Shown here one piece after another: positions 18,221 through 26,582 of a stretch of 64,000 nt of DNA. How positions within the stretch are numbered: the first letter of the stretch is position 1; each line of letters opens with the position of its first letter. Source of the stretch: Lachnospiraceae bacterium 28-4 (GTDB taxonomy: Bacteria > Bacillota > Clostridia > Lachnospirales > Lachnospiraceae); contig KE159598.1 of NCBI GenBank assembly GCA_000403275.2, forward strand, positions 199,002 to 263,001, given 5' to 3'. The notes beneath the pieces were generated by a model that did not search any database, was not told the origin of the DNA, and saw only the letters and a list, made by a program, of their open reading frames with translations. The position numbers were made by a program, and so were the translations under genes.

Positions 18221-18961
18221 TTGCGCAACATAAAAGTAATACTTCAATATGAGGGAACAAGATATCAGGGCTGGCAGAGACAGGACAGCACGGACAACAC
18301 GATTCAGGGAAAGCTGGAAGATCTGCTTGGCAGGATGTGCGGGAGGAAAGTGGAAGTCATCGGTTCGGGAAGAACGGATGCCGGCGTTCATGCTTATGGG
18401 CAGACGGCTAATTTTCATATTGAAACAGAGATGGAACTTCAGGAGATCATGGATTATATGAACCGGTATTTGCCGGAGGATATTGCGGTTATTGATATGA
18501 AAGAGGCATCGGAACGTTTTCACAGCAGATTGAATGTAAAGGGAAAAACCTACCGGTACCGGGTGATAAACAGCAGCATTCCACATATATTTGATAGAAG
18601 ATATGTCCATGTGGTGGAGGAAGATCTGGATATGGGCGCGATGGAGCGGGCAGCGGAGGTTTTATGCGGAACCCATGATTACAGGGCGTTTACGTCCAAT
18701 AAGAGGAGCAGGAAATCCACCGTGCGCACTGTGGATTCCATTTCTATTGAAAAAGAGGGAGACGAGATAAGGTTTACTTTTCGGGGAAATGGCTTTTTAT
18801 ATCATATGGTACGAATTATGATGGGGACCCTGCTGGAAGCGGGGATGCACAAAAGAGACGCGGCACAGATAGCGAAACTGCTGGAAGCAGGAACGAGGGA
18901 AGATGCCGGTTATCTGGCGCCTGCCAAGGGATTAACTTTGGTGGAGGTTTTTTATTCGTGA
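18221..18961 (+). CDS. truA: tRNA pseudouridine synthase A
   Basis: TruA isomerises uridines 38-40 in the tRNA anticodon stem. The 246-residue protein has the catalytic Asp in GSGRTDAGVHA (near residue 52), YEGTRYQGWQ at the N-terminus and the C-terminal GFLYHMVR motif. It uses a TTG start immediately after the preceding stop, supported by GGGAGG 7 bases upstream. The VanZ-like gene overlaps its stop by 4 bases. Confidence 0.95.
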   Translation: MRNIKVILQYEGTRYQGWQRQDSTDNTIQGKLEDLLGRMCGRKVEVIGSGRTDAGVHAYGQTANFHIETEMELQEIMDYMNRYLPEDIAVIDMKEASERFHSRLNVKGKTYRYRVINSSIPHIFDRRYVHVVEEDLDMGAMERAAEVLCGTHDYRAFTSNKRSRKSTVRTVDSISIEKEGDEIRFTFRGNGFLYHMVRIMMGTLLEAGMHKRDAAQIAKLLEAGTREDAGYLAPAKGLTLVEVFYS

Positions 18962-19425
18962 ATAAATCAAAACGCATAAAAATTGTGTTTTTTATATATA
19001 TAGCTATAGTGATCAAGGTGATCATCTTCAAATATCCCTGGGAGGATTTGAAGGCGGTCGCGGATACATGGGAAAAAGGCGTTATTCTGGAAGGCTTGGA
19101 TACCGCTAATTTTACCTTGTTTAAAACAATCAAAATGTATATTAATTATTCCTATATGCTGAATAGCTTTGAAAACCTGGCAGGGAACATTGTTGTATTT
19201 GTGCCCTTTGGCTTTTTGCTACCTTATGTGCAGAAAGGGGCAGCAAAGTTTCCGGTTCTGCTGCTGAACGCTTTTCTGTTTGTAGTCGGTATAGAAGTGT
19301 TCCAGCTGTTCAGCGCTTTCGGAGCTTTTGACGTGGACGATATCCTGCTGAACTGTTTCGGGGCTTCCATGGGCTGGGTAATTTACCGGGTTTGGGAAAG
19401 AAGGAAAGGGAACAATAACACTTGA
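18958..19425 (+). CDS. VanZ-like family membrane protein
   Basis: A 155-residue VanZ-family protein with about four membrane helices, the first at residues 6-22. The family pattern NLAGNIVVFVPFGFLLP is followed by hydrophobic helices and the acidic FDVDDILLN segment. It starts with GTG overlapping the truA stop by 4 bases; GGAGG 11 bases upstream lies inside truA. VanZ relatives affect glycopeptide susceptibility in some enterococcal clusters, but there is no van cluster here, so the function is unknown. Confidence 0.8.
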   Translation: MNKSKRIKIVFFIYIAIVIKVIIFKYPWEDLKAVADTWEKGVILEGLDTANFTLFKTIKMYINYSYMLNSFENLAGNIVVFVPFGFLLPYVQKGAAKFPVLLLNAFLFVVGIEVFQLFSAFGAFDVDDILLNCFGASMGWVIYRVWERRKGNNNT

Positions 19426-19504
19426 AAAGATTGCAGAATTGGTTGATCTTTCTGCTGATGAAGAGAAAATTGAAAACAGATCAGAATATGTAAATGGCAC
19501 TAAT

Positions 19505-19546
19505 GAGCCGGAAATCTAAAAACAGGTTTCCGGCTCTGCTTTTTTG
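19505..19546 (+). terminator. Intrinsic terminator after the truA-vanZ-like operon
   Basis: GAGCCGGAAA at 19505-19514 pairs perfectly with TTTCCGGCTC at 19527-19536 around a 12-base loop, followed by TGCTTTTTTG. The remainder of the 353-base gap 19426-19778 is AT-rich and holds no gene I can support apart from the promoter before the sigma factor. Confidence 0.88.
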
Positions 19547-19680
19547 CGCTGAAATGCAAATTTTTTGCCAATATGATTCAAAGTCCTTTACAAAACGTCT
19601 AAAAAAGTTTGAAACCTTTTTTTCAAATAAAGCATCTAATAAAGAGAAGGTGAAAAATAATAAAAAAATAATAATTTTTT

Positions 19681-19710
19681 TTGCAGTATTTTAGATTTGT
19701 ATGGGATATT
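19681..19710 (+). promoter_or_regulatory. Candidate promoter for the ECF sigma operon
   Basis: TTGCAG at 19681-19686 and GATATT at 19705-19710 are 18 bases apart, in a very AT-rich stretch ahead of the sigma-factor gene. ECF factors often autoregulate, so a second, self-recognised promoter is possible but not identified. Confidence 0.35.
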
Positions 19711-19778
19711 ACTATATAGAACGGCATTTCACGGATGCTGCGCAGAGGAATAAATCAAAAAGATGAGAGACAATACAT

Positions 19779-20363
19779 ATGGCAGAGAAGAGGAACGGCA
19801 GAGAGGAAGTATCTGTTTCACAGGCGGCGTATATGGAAGCGCTGCAGCAAAAAATAAATAATTACAGCAGTTTACTATATAGAATTGCATTTTTACAGCT
19901 TAAAAATAATCAGGATGCAGAGGATGTGGTGCAGGAAACCTTTTATCGGCTGGTTAAGAACCGGAAAGAATTCGAAACGCCGGAACATGAAAAGGCATGG
20001 CTTATTAAAGTGACTTTAAATGGGTGCCGGAAGGTGTGGCGTTCCGCATGGTACAGGCATACGGATATCGTGCCGGCGGGGGAACTGCCGGAAGGGGGGC
20101 TGCCGGCAGGAAGGCAGGGAGAAACGGATGGCGCGATGGAGGCCGGTATTCTGGAAAAAGAGAGAAACCGGGAAATTATGGAAGCGGTTTTAAAGCTTCC
20201 GAGAAGATACAGGGAAGTAATCCATTTGTTTTATTTCCAGCAGATGAGCGTCAAAGAGATCGGCGCTGCCACCGGAAGAAAGGAATCGACGATAACGTCG
20301 CAGCTGACGAGAGGCAGGGAATTGTTGAAAAAAAATCTGAAGGAGGAGTATCGGTATGAATGA
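19779..20363 (+). CDS. ECF-type RNA polymerase sigma factor
   Basis: A 194-residue sigma-70 family factor with only regions 2 and 4. Region 2 contains YRIAFLQL and DAEDVVQETFYRLVKN (residues about 33-65); region 4 carries the helix-turn-helix around VIHLFYFQQMSVKEIGAATGRKESTITSQ. A Gly-rich linker with PAGELPEGGLPAGR separates them. The ribosome site is weak (GAGAGACAATACAT). It overlaps the next gene by 8 bases, the standard arrangement for a sigma factor and its membrane anti-sigma factor. Confidence 0.88.
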   Translation: MAEKRNGREEVSVSQAAYMEALQQKINNYSSLLYRIAFLQLKNNQDAEDVVQETFYRLVKNRKEFETPEHEKAWLIKVTLNGCRKVWRSAWYRHTDIVPAGELPEGGLPAGRQGETDGAMEAGILEKERNREIMEAVLKLPRRYREVIHLFYFQQMSVKEIGAATGRKESTITSQLTRGRELLKKNLKEEYRYE

Positions 20364-21237
20364 TTTTAAAGATTGCTACCAGTCAGCAGTAAAAGATCTG
20401 GGTATACTGGGTATGAAAGAATTCCATATGGACGCTTCTCAATGCATGGATGAGGGACGGCATAACCGCAGGGTGGTGCGGCGGATGAGCAGGTCGGCGG
20501 CAACGGCTTTTTCAGCGGCATGCGTTATATTTCTTTGTGGATTTGGCACGGTAAAAGCGGCAGAGTATTTGGAGAATGTGATAAAAGTGCAGGAGTGGGG
20601 ATTTGAGTCGGCCGATGCGGCAACGATGGCGAGGAATGAGACAGAATATCCCAGAACATATATTGTTTCGGAGGAAGTAGGATTGTCCATGGAGGACAAC
20701 GATGTCAAAGAAGTGGTTGGTGGAGAGGAAGGCCCGGTTCTCTTTGAGGCAGGGGAGGAGGATATGACGGAAGAAGTGGAAGTGGAAGAAATGCCGGTGA
20801 AAAATTATTCTTCTTTGGAAGAATTTCGCAGAAATGAAGATATTATCTTTCCCCAGCCGTCTATAAGTACAGAGGCGGAGAAAGTGAGTGCGACCGTGTG
20901 CGGGGATTGGGCCATGATCCGCTATGATATGGATGAAAAGGTGATATGGGTGGAGCGCACCGATTATGCGGATACGCAAGGCCATGCATCCTCTAAAGTA
21001 TTTCCGGGCGGCGTCTGCAACGAGAGGCAGTATACGACGGCACAGGGGTACACTTATACGCTGGTGGACTCCGTAAAGGAAAGCGAAGATGACCAGCTTC
21101 AGATTCATGGAGCCGTCAGTGTGGGAACCTATGAAGCATATATCGATTTGATAGGTTATACGGAAGACGAAGCGAAAGAAATCATAGAAAGCATAGATTT
21201 GAGCTTATATGAACAAGGGAGAAAAGAAGATAAATAG
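20356..21237 (+). CDS. Membrane protein, probable anti-sigma factor with DUF4367-like C-terminus
   Basis: A 293-residue protein with a short N-terminal cytoplasmic segment, one membrane helix at about residues 50-67 (TAFSAACVIFLCGFGTVKAA), then a long acidic extracellular region including an EEVEVEE stretch. The C-terminal 100 residues resemble DUF4367 domains (GYTYTLVDSVKES, LIGYTEDEAKEII). Overlap with the sigma gene by 8 bases implies coupled translation, and the topology suits an anti-sigma factor that holds the sigma factor at the membrane. The anti-sigma role is inferred from context. Confidence 0.72.
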   Translation: MNDFKDCYQSAVKDLGILGMKEFHMDASQCMDEGRHNRRVVRRMSRSAATAFSAACVIFLCGFGTVKAAEYLENVIKVQEWGFESADAATMARNETEYPRTYIVSEEVGLSMEDNDVKEVVGGEEGPVLFEAGEEDMTEEVEVEEMPVKNYSSLEEFRRNEDIIFPQPSISTEAEKVSATVCGDWAMIRYDMDEKVIWVERTDYADTQGHASSKVFPGGVCNERQYTTAQGYTYTLVDSVKESEDDQLQIHGAVSVGTYEAYIDLIGYTEDEAKEIIESIDLSLYEQGRKEDK

Positions 21238-21273
21238 AAGAAGGGATAAGGTTTTATGAGAGGAGGAAACCGA

Positions 21274-21960
21274 ATGAAAAATGTATTGATTTACAACCAG
21301 AACGAAACGAACATGGAAGTGCTTAAGATTTTCCTGGCACAGGAAGGGTACCAGGTTCTTGTAGTGAACAAGCTGGAAGACGTTGTGAAAAGGGTCAGGG
21401 AAAAAGACATTCATTTAGTGGTAATGGATATTGATTTCCCCATGCGCGACGGAATCGAGCGGCTGAAGGCAATTCGCAATGCGGACAGGATGCCGATCAT
21501 CGTATTGTCCGCCAATGACAAGGAACAGACGAAAATAGCTGCGCTCAACGCAGGGGCGGATGATTATGTGATCCATCCCTTTCACCCGCTGGAGTTTATG
21601 GCGAGGATCAATGGCCAGTTCAAGCGGTATACGCAGCTGGTGCATATGCGGGATAATATTGACAGAATCTACCGGATGGACGATCTTGTCATAGACGATG
21701 TTTTGCGCAAGGTAACGGTAGCAGGCAAGGAGGTCAGCCTGACGCCCATAGAATACAAGATACTCAGGCTGCTGGTGCAGGAAAAAGGAAAGGTATTTTC
21801 CATTAACCAGATCTATGAAACGATATGGAATATGCAGGCAATCGGGGCGGATAATACCATCGCCGTACATATCCGGCATATTCGGGAGAAAATAGAACAA
21901 AACCCTAAGGAACCCCATTATTTGAAAGTGGTATGGGGAACCGGCTATAAAGTGGGATAA
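21274..21960 (+). CDS. Atypical OmpR-family response regulator (orphan)
   Basis: A 228-residue receiver plus winged-helix regulator. The phospho-acceptor Asp52 is present in VVMDIDFP and the effector domain is normal (SLTPIEYKILRLL, AVHIRHIREKIE, KVVWGTGYKVG). The receiver is unusual: the acidic pair that binds Mg, normally at the end of the first strand, is replaced by Tyr-Asn-Gln-Asn (residues 7-10), and the conserved Lys before PF is His101. No histidine kinase adjoins it. Phosphorylation may be weak or absent. The start at 21274 follows GAGGAGG; the ATG at 21256 lies before that site. Confidence 0.85.
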   Translation: MKNVLIYNQNETNMEVLKIFLAQEGYQVLVVNKLEDVVKRVREKDIHLVVMDIDFPMRDGIERLKAIRNADRMPIIVLSANDKEQTKIAALNAGADDYVIHPFHPLEFMARINGQFKRYTQLVHMRDNIDRIYRMDDLVIDDVLRKVTVAGKEVSLTPIEYKILRLLVQEKGKVFSINQIYETIWNMQAIGADNTIAVHIRHIREKIEQNPKEPHYLKVVWGTGYKVG

Positions 21961-21980
21961 GAGATAAATTCAAAAAAAGA

Positions 21981-22026
21981 AATACCGGAAAACGGCGATA
22001 TATTATCCTGTTTTCCGGTATTTTTT
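21981..22026 (+). terminator. Intrinsic terminator after the response regulator
   Basis: A 13-pair perfect stem (21981-21993 with 22010-22022), 16-base loop and T tract follow the gene by 20 bases. Confidence 0.88.
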
Positions 22027-22090
22027 GCAAAGTCGTGTACAAGGAAATTTCAGCAAAGTGAATGTAGGCCTGTTCCAAACACCGATATCA

Positions 22091-22099
22091 TGTTATACT
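22091..22099 (+). promoter_or_regulatory. Extended -10 promoter for the MATE transporter
   Basis: TGTTATACT carries the extended TG element and a five-of-six -10 box, 24 bases before the start codon. The -35 region is poor. Confidence 0.4.
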
Positions 22100-22122
22100 A
22101 TAATATTAGAGGTGTGAAAATT

Positions 22123-23502
22123 ATGGAAGATAAGAAAAAGCTGTATTTATTCGAGCAGGCTCCTGTTTCAAAAGCTGTCGTGTCCATGGCGGTTCCGACG
22201 GTGATCAGTTCTTTGGTTATGGTGATCTATAATCTGGCGGATACTTATTTTGTAGGGATGCTGAACAATCCGGTGGAGAATGCGGCAGTGACGCTCGCCG
22301 CGCCGGTTCTGCTGGCTTTTAACGCGGTGAATAATCTGTTCGGCGTGGGCAGTTCCAGCATGATGAGCCGGGCTTTGGGAAGTAAGAAATATGATATGGT
22401 GCGGAAAGTTTCCGCTTTTGGTTTTTATTGTACGGTATTTTGCAGCCTGGTATTTTCCATTCTCTGTACGGTCGGTAAAAATCCGCTGCTGGCGCTGCTC
22501 GGTACGGATGTGGAAACGTTTGCGGCCACAGGGGAATATTTGAAGTGGACGGTCTGCTTTGGAGCGGTGCCGGCCATTCTCAATGTGGTAATGGCTTACA
22601 TGGTGCGTTCGGAGGGAAGCACCCTGCACGCCAGTATCGGTACGATGAGCGGATGTTTGCTGAATATAGTGCTGGATCCGTTTTTTATCCTGCCCTGGGG
22701 GCTGGATATGGGGGCGGCAGGGGCAGGGCTCGCCACGTTCCTGTCCAACTGTGTTGCATGTATGTATTTTTTCATACTTTTATTTATAAAACGAAAAAGC
22801 ACTTATGTATGCATTCATCCGAAGATGTTCCGGTTAAGGAGAGAAATCATTGTTGGCGTATGCGGGGTGGGGATTCCCGCCGCGATCCAGAATCTGCTCA
22901 ATGTGACCGGTATGACGGTGCTGAACAATTTTACTTCCTCCTTCGGGGCGGACGCGGTGGCGGCGATGGGGATCGCCCAGAAAATCAATATGGTTCCCAT
23001 GAATGTTGCTTTTGGTTTTTCACAGGGCATCATGCCGCTGATCAGTTACAGCTATGCTTCCGGCAATCGGAAGAGAATGAAACAGGCGATTACGTTTGCC
23101 GCGAAATATACGGTTTCCGCATTGGCGGCGATCGCCCTTTGCTATTATCTGGGAGCCGGATTCTGGATTCGTTTGTTTATAAGGAATGAGAACATTGTTG
23201 CTTATGGAACAAGCTTTTTGCGGGGGCTGTGCCTGGCGCTTCCATTTTTCTGCATGGATTTTCTGGCGGTGGGCGTATTCCAGGCAGTGGGCATGGGAAA
23301 AAAGGCGTTCTTTTTTGCTATATTGAGAAAGATCATTATGGAAATACCGGCGATCTTTCTTTTGAATAAATTGTTCCCCCTTTATGGGCTGGCATATGCA
23401 CAGGCGGTAACGGAAGTGATCCTGGCTGCAGCCGCTGTGCTGGTATTGAGGGGAATGCTGCGGGAACCCGGCGCGCCGGATGCCGGTCAGGCCGCATCAT
23501 AG
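22123..23502 (+). CDS. MATE family efflux transporter
   Basis: A 459-residue multidrug and toxin extrusion antiporter with two bundles of six helices. Family features include the first helix pattern VSMAVPTVISSLVMVIYNLAD, the LGSKKYD loop after helix 2, and the corresponding repeat in the second half (IAQKINMVPMNVAFGFSQGI). Substrates are probably cationic compounds exchanged for Na or H. The ATG at 22123 follows AGAGGTG by 8 bases; an upstream in-frame ATG at 22090 overlaps the promoter and is rejected. It is flanked by a terminator upstream and starts its own unit. Confidence 0.92.
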   Translation: MEDKKKLYLFEQAPVSKAVVSMAVPTVISSLVMVIYNLADTYFVGMLNNPVENAAVTLAAPVLLAFNAVNNLFGVGSSSMMSRALGSKKYDMVRKVSAFGFYCTVFCSLVFSILCTVGKNPLLALLGTDVETFAATGEYLKWTVCFGAVPAILNVVMAYMVRSEGSTLHASIGTMSGCLLNIVLDPFFILPWGLDMGAAGAGLATFLSNCVACMYFFILLFIKRKSTYVCIHPKMFRLRREIIVGVCGVGIPAAIQNLLNVTGMTVLNNFTSSFGADAVAAMGIAQKINMVPMNVAFGFSQGIMPLISYSYASGNRKRMKQAITFAAKYTVSALAAIALCYYLGAGFWIRLFIRNENIVAYGTSFLRGLCLALPFFCMDFLAVGVFQAVGMGKKAFFFAILRKIIMEIPAIFLLNKLFPLYGLAYAQAVTEVILAAAAVLVLRGMLREPGAPDAGQAAS

Positions 23503-23535
23503 AAAAGGAGATTTGGGGCTGGGAGGAGTATATGT

Positions 23536-26500
23536 ATGAAAATAGAAGAAATTTTTTATATACTTGGAACTGCGCCTACCAAGGATGAGGCGGCGATCAA
23601 AGGAGCTTACCGGAAAAAACTTTCCACGGTAAACCCCGAAGATGACCAGGAAGGATTCAAGCGTCTTAGGCAAGCCTATGAAGAAGCTTGTTCCTATGCA
23701 AGAAATAAAGAAGAAGAAAAGGAAGAAGAGGATACGACGCCTTCGGGCTTGTGGGCGGGCCAGGCTTTTTCTTTATATGAACGCCTTAGCAAGAGATGCG
23801 ATGAAGAAGCGTGGAAGCGCCTGTTTCAGGAAGAAATCTTTATTTCTTTTGAAGGTTATGAGGAATGCCGGAAAAAACTGTTGATTTTTTTAATGAATCA
23901 CTTTCAGTTTCCACAGAAAATATGGCAGATTTTCGATAAATATTTGAATCTCTGTGAGGACAGGGATCATTTAAAGGAAATATTTCCTGAAGATTTTATA
24001 CAATTTATAGTCCAAAGGTGCGAAGAAAAGGAAGCGGTGGATTATTCTCTTTTTCAGGGTCCGGATGACGGAGATTATGATTTGTTCCTGAACTGTTACT
24101 GGGAGGGGGCCGGGGCACTGAACAGGCAGGAATACGGAGAAGCGGAACAGGCTTTGGAAAAAGCGGAAGCTACCGGTATATTCCACCCTTACATGGAGAT
24201 ATTGCGCGCCCTGGTTTATAAAGGGAGCGGACGTGAAGAGGAGGCTGGGGAGCTGCTGCTGGGGTTGTTGGAGAGATATCCTGCTAATGAGGCCGTTTTG
24301 CTTCATGTATCCAATTATTATTGGGAAAAAGACCGGAAGGAAGAAGCCTGGGACTGCTGCCGGAAATTGAAGGAGCTGGAACCCGGGAACTATATGGCGA
24401 ACTACAGGCTGGCTTTTTATTATTACGAAAAAGAAGATTACCGGACAGCGGAAGAATGCATCAACATGGCATCGGGCGTCTTTCACGAAGAAATGAAGAA
24501 ATTGCTGAAAGAGATTCATGCGAAGCAGGAACCGGAGCTGAAAAAAAGATGGGCGGAGAAGCAGGATATGGACGCCGTTATGGAGCTGGCGGATAATTAT
24601 TACAAGGAAGAGCGTTATTATGCGGCCGGCAAAATATTGGAGGAGATCAGGGACAGAGTTCCGGCGGAGCGGAAGGAAGAATATCTGCTGCTTCTCGCCA
24701 AAGACTACCTGGGACAAGGAGAGAACGGGAAAGCGGTGGAAACGGTTCGAAACTGGCAGGAACGGGCAGGAAAGAACGGGCAGGAAAACCAGTATGCGGC
24801 CATACGGCTTACAATATCAGCTTATCATATGATGGGAAGGGGATTTTCGGAATATTTTGATAAGGCGGAGAAGGAATATGAAAAGATCAAAGAGCAGTCG
24901 GAAGACGATTCGGAACTGCTGATGGAAATGGCGCAGATATTTCTGGAAAAGAAGGAATATCAAAAATGCATTGATCTGTCGGAAATCCTTTTGGATAAAT
25001 TCAGGATATATTTTGCATGGGTATTTATGCTGAAGGCTTATGCCGGGCTTTGGGATGGCGCGGGGGTGGTGCGCTGCGGCAGAAGATGCATCGAATATTT
25101 TCCAGGCTATGCCTATCCTTATGAAGAGATGGCGAAGGTCTATTACGATACCGGACATGAGGATGAAATAAAACGTTTGCTGGATCTGGCGGAAAAAAAT
25201 AAAATAGAAAGCTGTTATCTGGACAGCGGCCTGTACCATGGGGAGAAGCCGCCGGAAGGGTGGCCTATCGACCAGAAATTAAAGGAATTTGATGAATCTT
25301 ATTATGATAAAATATCGATGACGGGAAATCTGCGGTATTATCGGGAAGGATATCCGGTGATTACCCGATATTTGAAAATGTATCCGTGCAATCTGCTTCT
25401 GAGCAGGAGGGGGCTTTTCAGCATGGCGGCGAAGGACCACAAGGCCGCGATGAAAGATTTCCAGAAGATACTGGAAAGGGACTTGGCCGATGCCTTTGCC
25501 TGTAATTATATCGGATGCCTTTATAAATATGCCGGAGAATATGAAAAAGCACTGGTATATTTTAAAAGAGCGGTTTATTATATGAGTGGGGAGGAGAATG
25601 AAAGATCGGCAGAATCTTATTATGCCAATCTTGGCCTGGGCCATACGTATGAATTGATGGGGGAATACCGGCAGGCCGCGGCGGTTTACCGGTATCTTTA
25701 TGAGAAATTCCAGGGGAGCGATGCGGTGGCAAAGGGGCTGGCCGCCAACTATGCCAGAACGGGAAGGCTGGAAGCTGCGGAACAGGTGATCAGGGAAGTT
25801 TATGCAAAAGATCCCAATGAGAAAGAAGCGCAGCTTTACCGGGCGTATTTGTATGCAGGAGAGTTCAAACGCGCTTTTCAGAGAATATACCGATGGGAAA
25901 TGATGCTCCTGCTTGGGTTCTATGTGTCAATGTCACAGGAACGGCTGGGAGACCAGATGGAATACCGGTTAAAATACAGGCATATTCTGGCGTGGAGATT
26001 GTTGTTCAAGGGCCAGTGGGAGAAAAGCATCAAAGCGCTGGGACGGGCGCTGAAAAGGCCGGAAGCCGGCAGAAAAGACCGAATCGATATGATATTGAAC
26101 CAGATTTTTATATTTACCATAGGAGAGAAGAGGGAAGAGGCAAAGGGACAAATCGGGATCGGGAAAAGCCTGGAGCAATTAAAGAAAATATTGCAATGGG
26201 CGCAGGAGAGCGGAAAGAAGAATGGAGAAGGGGATAGCCTTGTAGAAACGGGAGACTTTTTCTATAAGGAAAGGTATGTAAAGTACATAGATTTTATCCT
26301 TACGCTGTACGGGCAGGGAGTGAAAAAGGGAGAAGAGGCATGGAAGGAAATGGAGAAAAGTCCGAGATGCCGCAGATGCAGCCATGCTTCCTGCATGCGT
26401 TTAAAGATTGCGGAGGCACTGCTTCTGGAACGGAAGGGGGAAGCAGAGAAAGCGGTGAAAGCATATCGGGAGCTGGCAGAAGAGCAGCCTGATAATCTGT

Positions 26501-26559
26501 ATGCCCGCGCAAAACTTATATATGAAGAAAAACCTATATATGAAGAAAAGCTTGTATAG
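23536..26559 (+). CDS. J-domain and TPR-repeat protein, partner of the adjacent Hsp70
   Basis: A 1007-residue cytoplasmic protein. Residues 1-55 form a divergent J domain (FYILGTAPTKDEAAIKGAYR, then FKRLRQAYEEA), but the HPD motif needed to trigger Hsp70 ATPase is replaced by Asn33-Pro34-Glu35. Most of the rest is TPR-like helical repeats rich in Tyr and Glu, for example AFACNYIGCLYKYAGEYEKA. A small Cys cluster (Cys945, Cys948, Cys953) could bind metal. The C-terminal IYEEKP/IYEEKL is a recent 15-base tandem duplication. An Hsp70 gene starts 24 bases later, which points to a dedicated chaperone pair. Confidence 0.82.
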   Translation: MKIEEIFYILGTAPTKDEAAIKGAYRKKLSTVNPEDDQEGFKRLRQAYEEACSYARNKEEEKEEEDTTPSGLWAGQAFSLYERLSKRCDEEAWKRLFQEEIFISFEGYEECRKKLLIFLMNHFQFPQKIWQIFDKYLNLCEDRDHLKEIFPEDFIQFIVQRCEEKEAVDYSLFQGPDDGDYDLFLNCYWEGAGALNRQEYGEAEQALEKAEATGIFHPYMEILRALVYKGSGREEEAGELLLGLLERYPANEAVLLHVSNYYWEKDRKEEAWDCCRKLKELEPGNYMANYRLAFYYYEKEDYRTAEECINMASGVFHEEMKKLLKEIHAKQEPELKKRWAEKQDMDAVMELADNYYKEERYYAAGKILEEIRDRVPAERKEEYLLLLAKDYLGQGENGKAVETVRNWQERAGKNGQENQYAAIRLTISAYHMMGRGFSEYFDKAEKEYEKIKEQSEDDSELLMEMAQIFLEKKEYQKCIDLSEILLDKFRIYFAWVFMLKAYAGLWDGAGVVRCGRRCIEYFPGYAYPYEEMAKVYYDTGHEDEIKRLLDLAEKNKIESCYLDSGLYHGEKPPEGWPIDQKLKEFDESYYDKISMTGNLRYYREGYPVITRYLKMYPCNLLLSRRGLFSMAAKDHKAAMKDFQKILERDLADAFACNYIGCLYKYAGEYEKALVYFKRAVYYMSGEENERSAESYYANLGLGHTYELMGEYRQAAAVYRYLYEKFQGSDAVAKGLAANYARTGRLEAAEQVIREVYAKDPNEKEAQLYRAYLYAGEFKRAFQRIYRWEMMLLLGFYVSMSQERLGDQMEYRLKYRHILAWRLLFKGQWEKSIKALGRALKRPEAGRKDRIDMILNQIFIFTIGEKREEAKGQIGIGKSLEQLKKILQWAQESGKKNGEGDSLVETGDFFYKERYVKYIDFILTLYGQGVKKGEEAWKEMEKSPRCRRCSHASCMRLKIAEALLLERKGEAEKAVKAYRELAEEQPDNLYARAKLIYEEKPIYEEKLV

Positions 26560-26582
26560 GAAGAAAGGAAATGAGGTAGAAC

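Noticed and set aside
19432-19522. Open frame reading LEKIAELVDLSADEEKIENR after the VanZ-like gene
   Set aside because: It looks protein-like but has no start codon with a ribosome site and runs into the terminator hairpin; perhaps a worn gene end.
19494-19694. 66-codon frame across the terminator at 19505
   Set aside because: It includes a strong terminator and the promoter region and has a poly-A/T composition.
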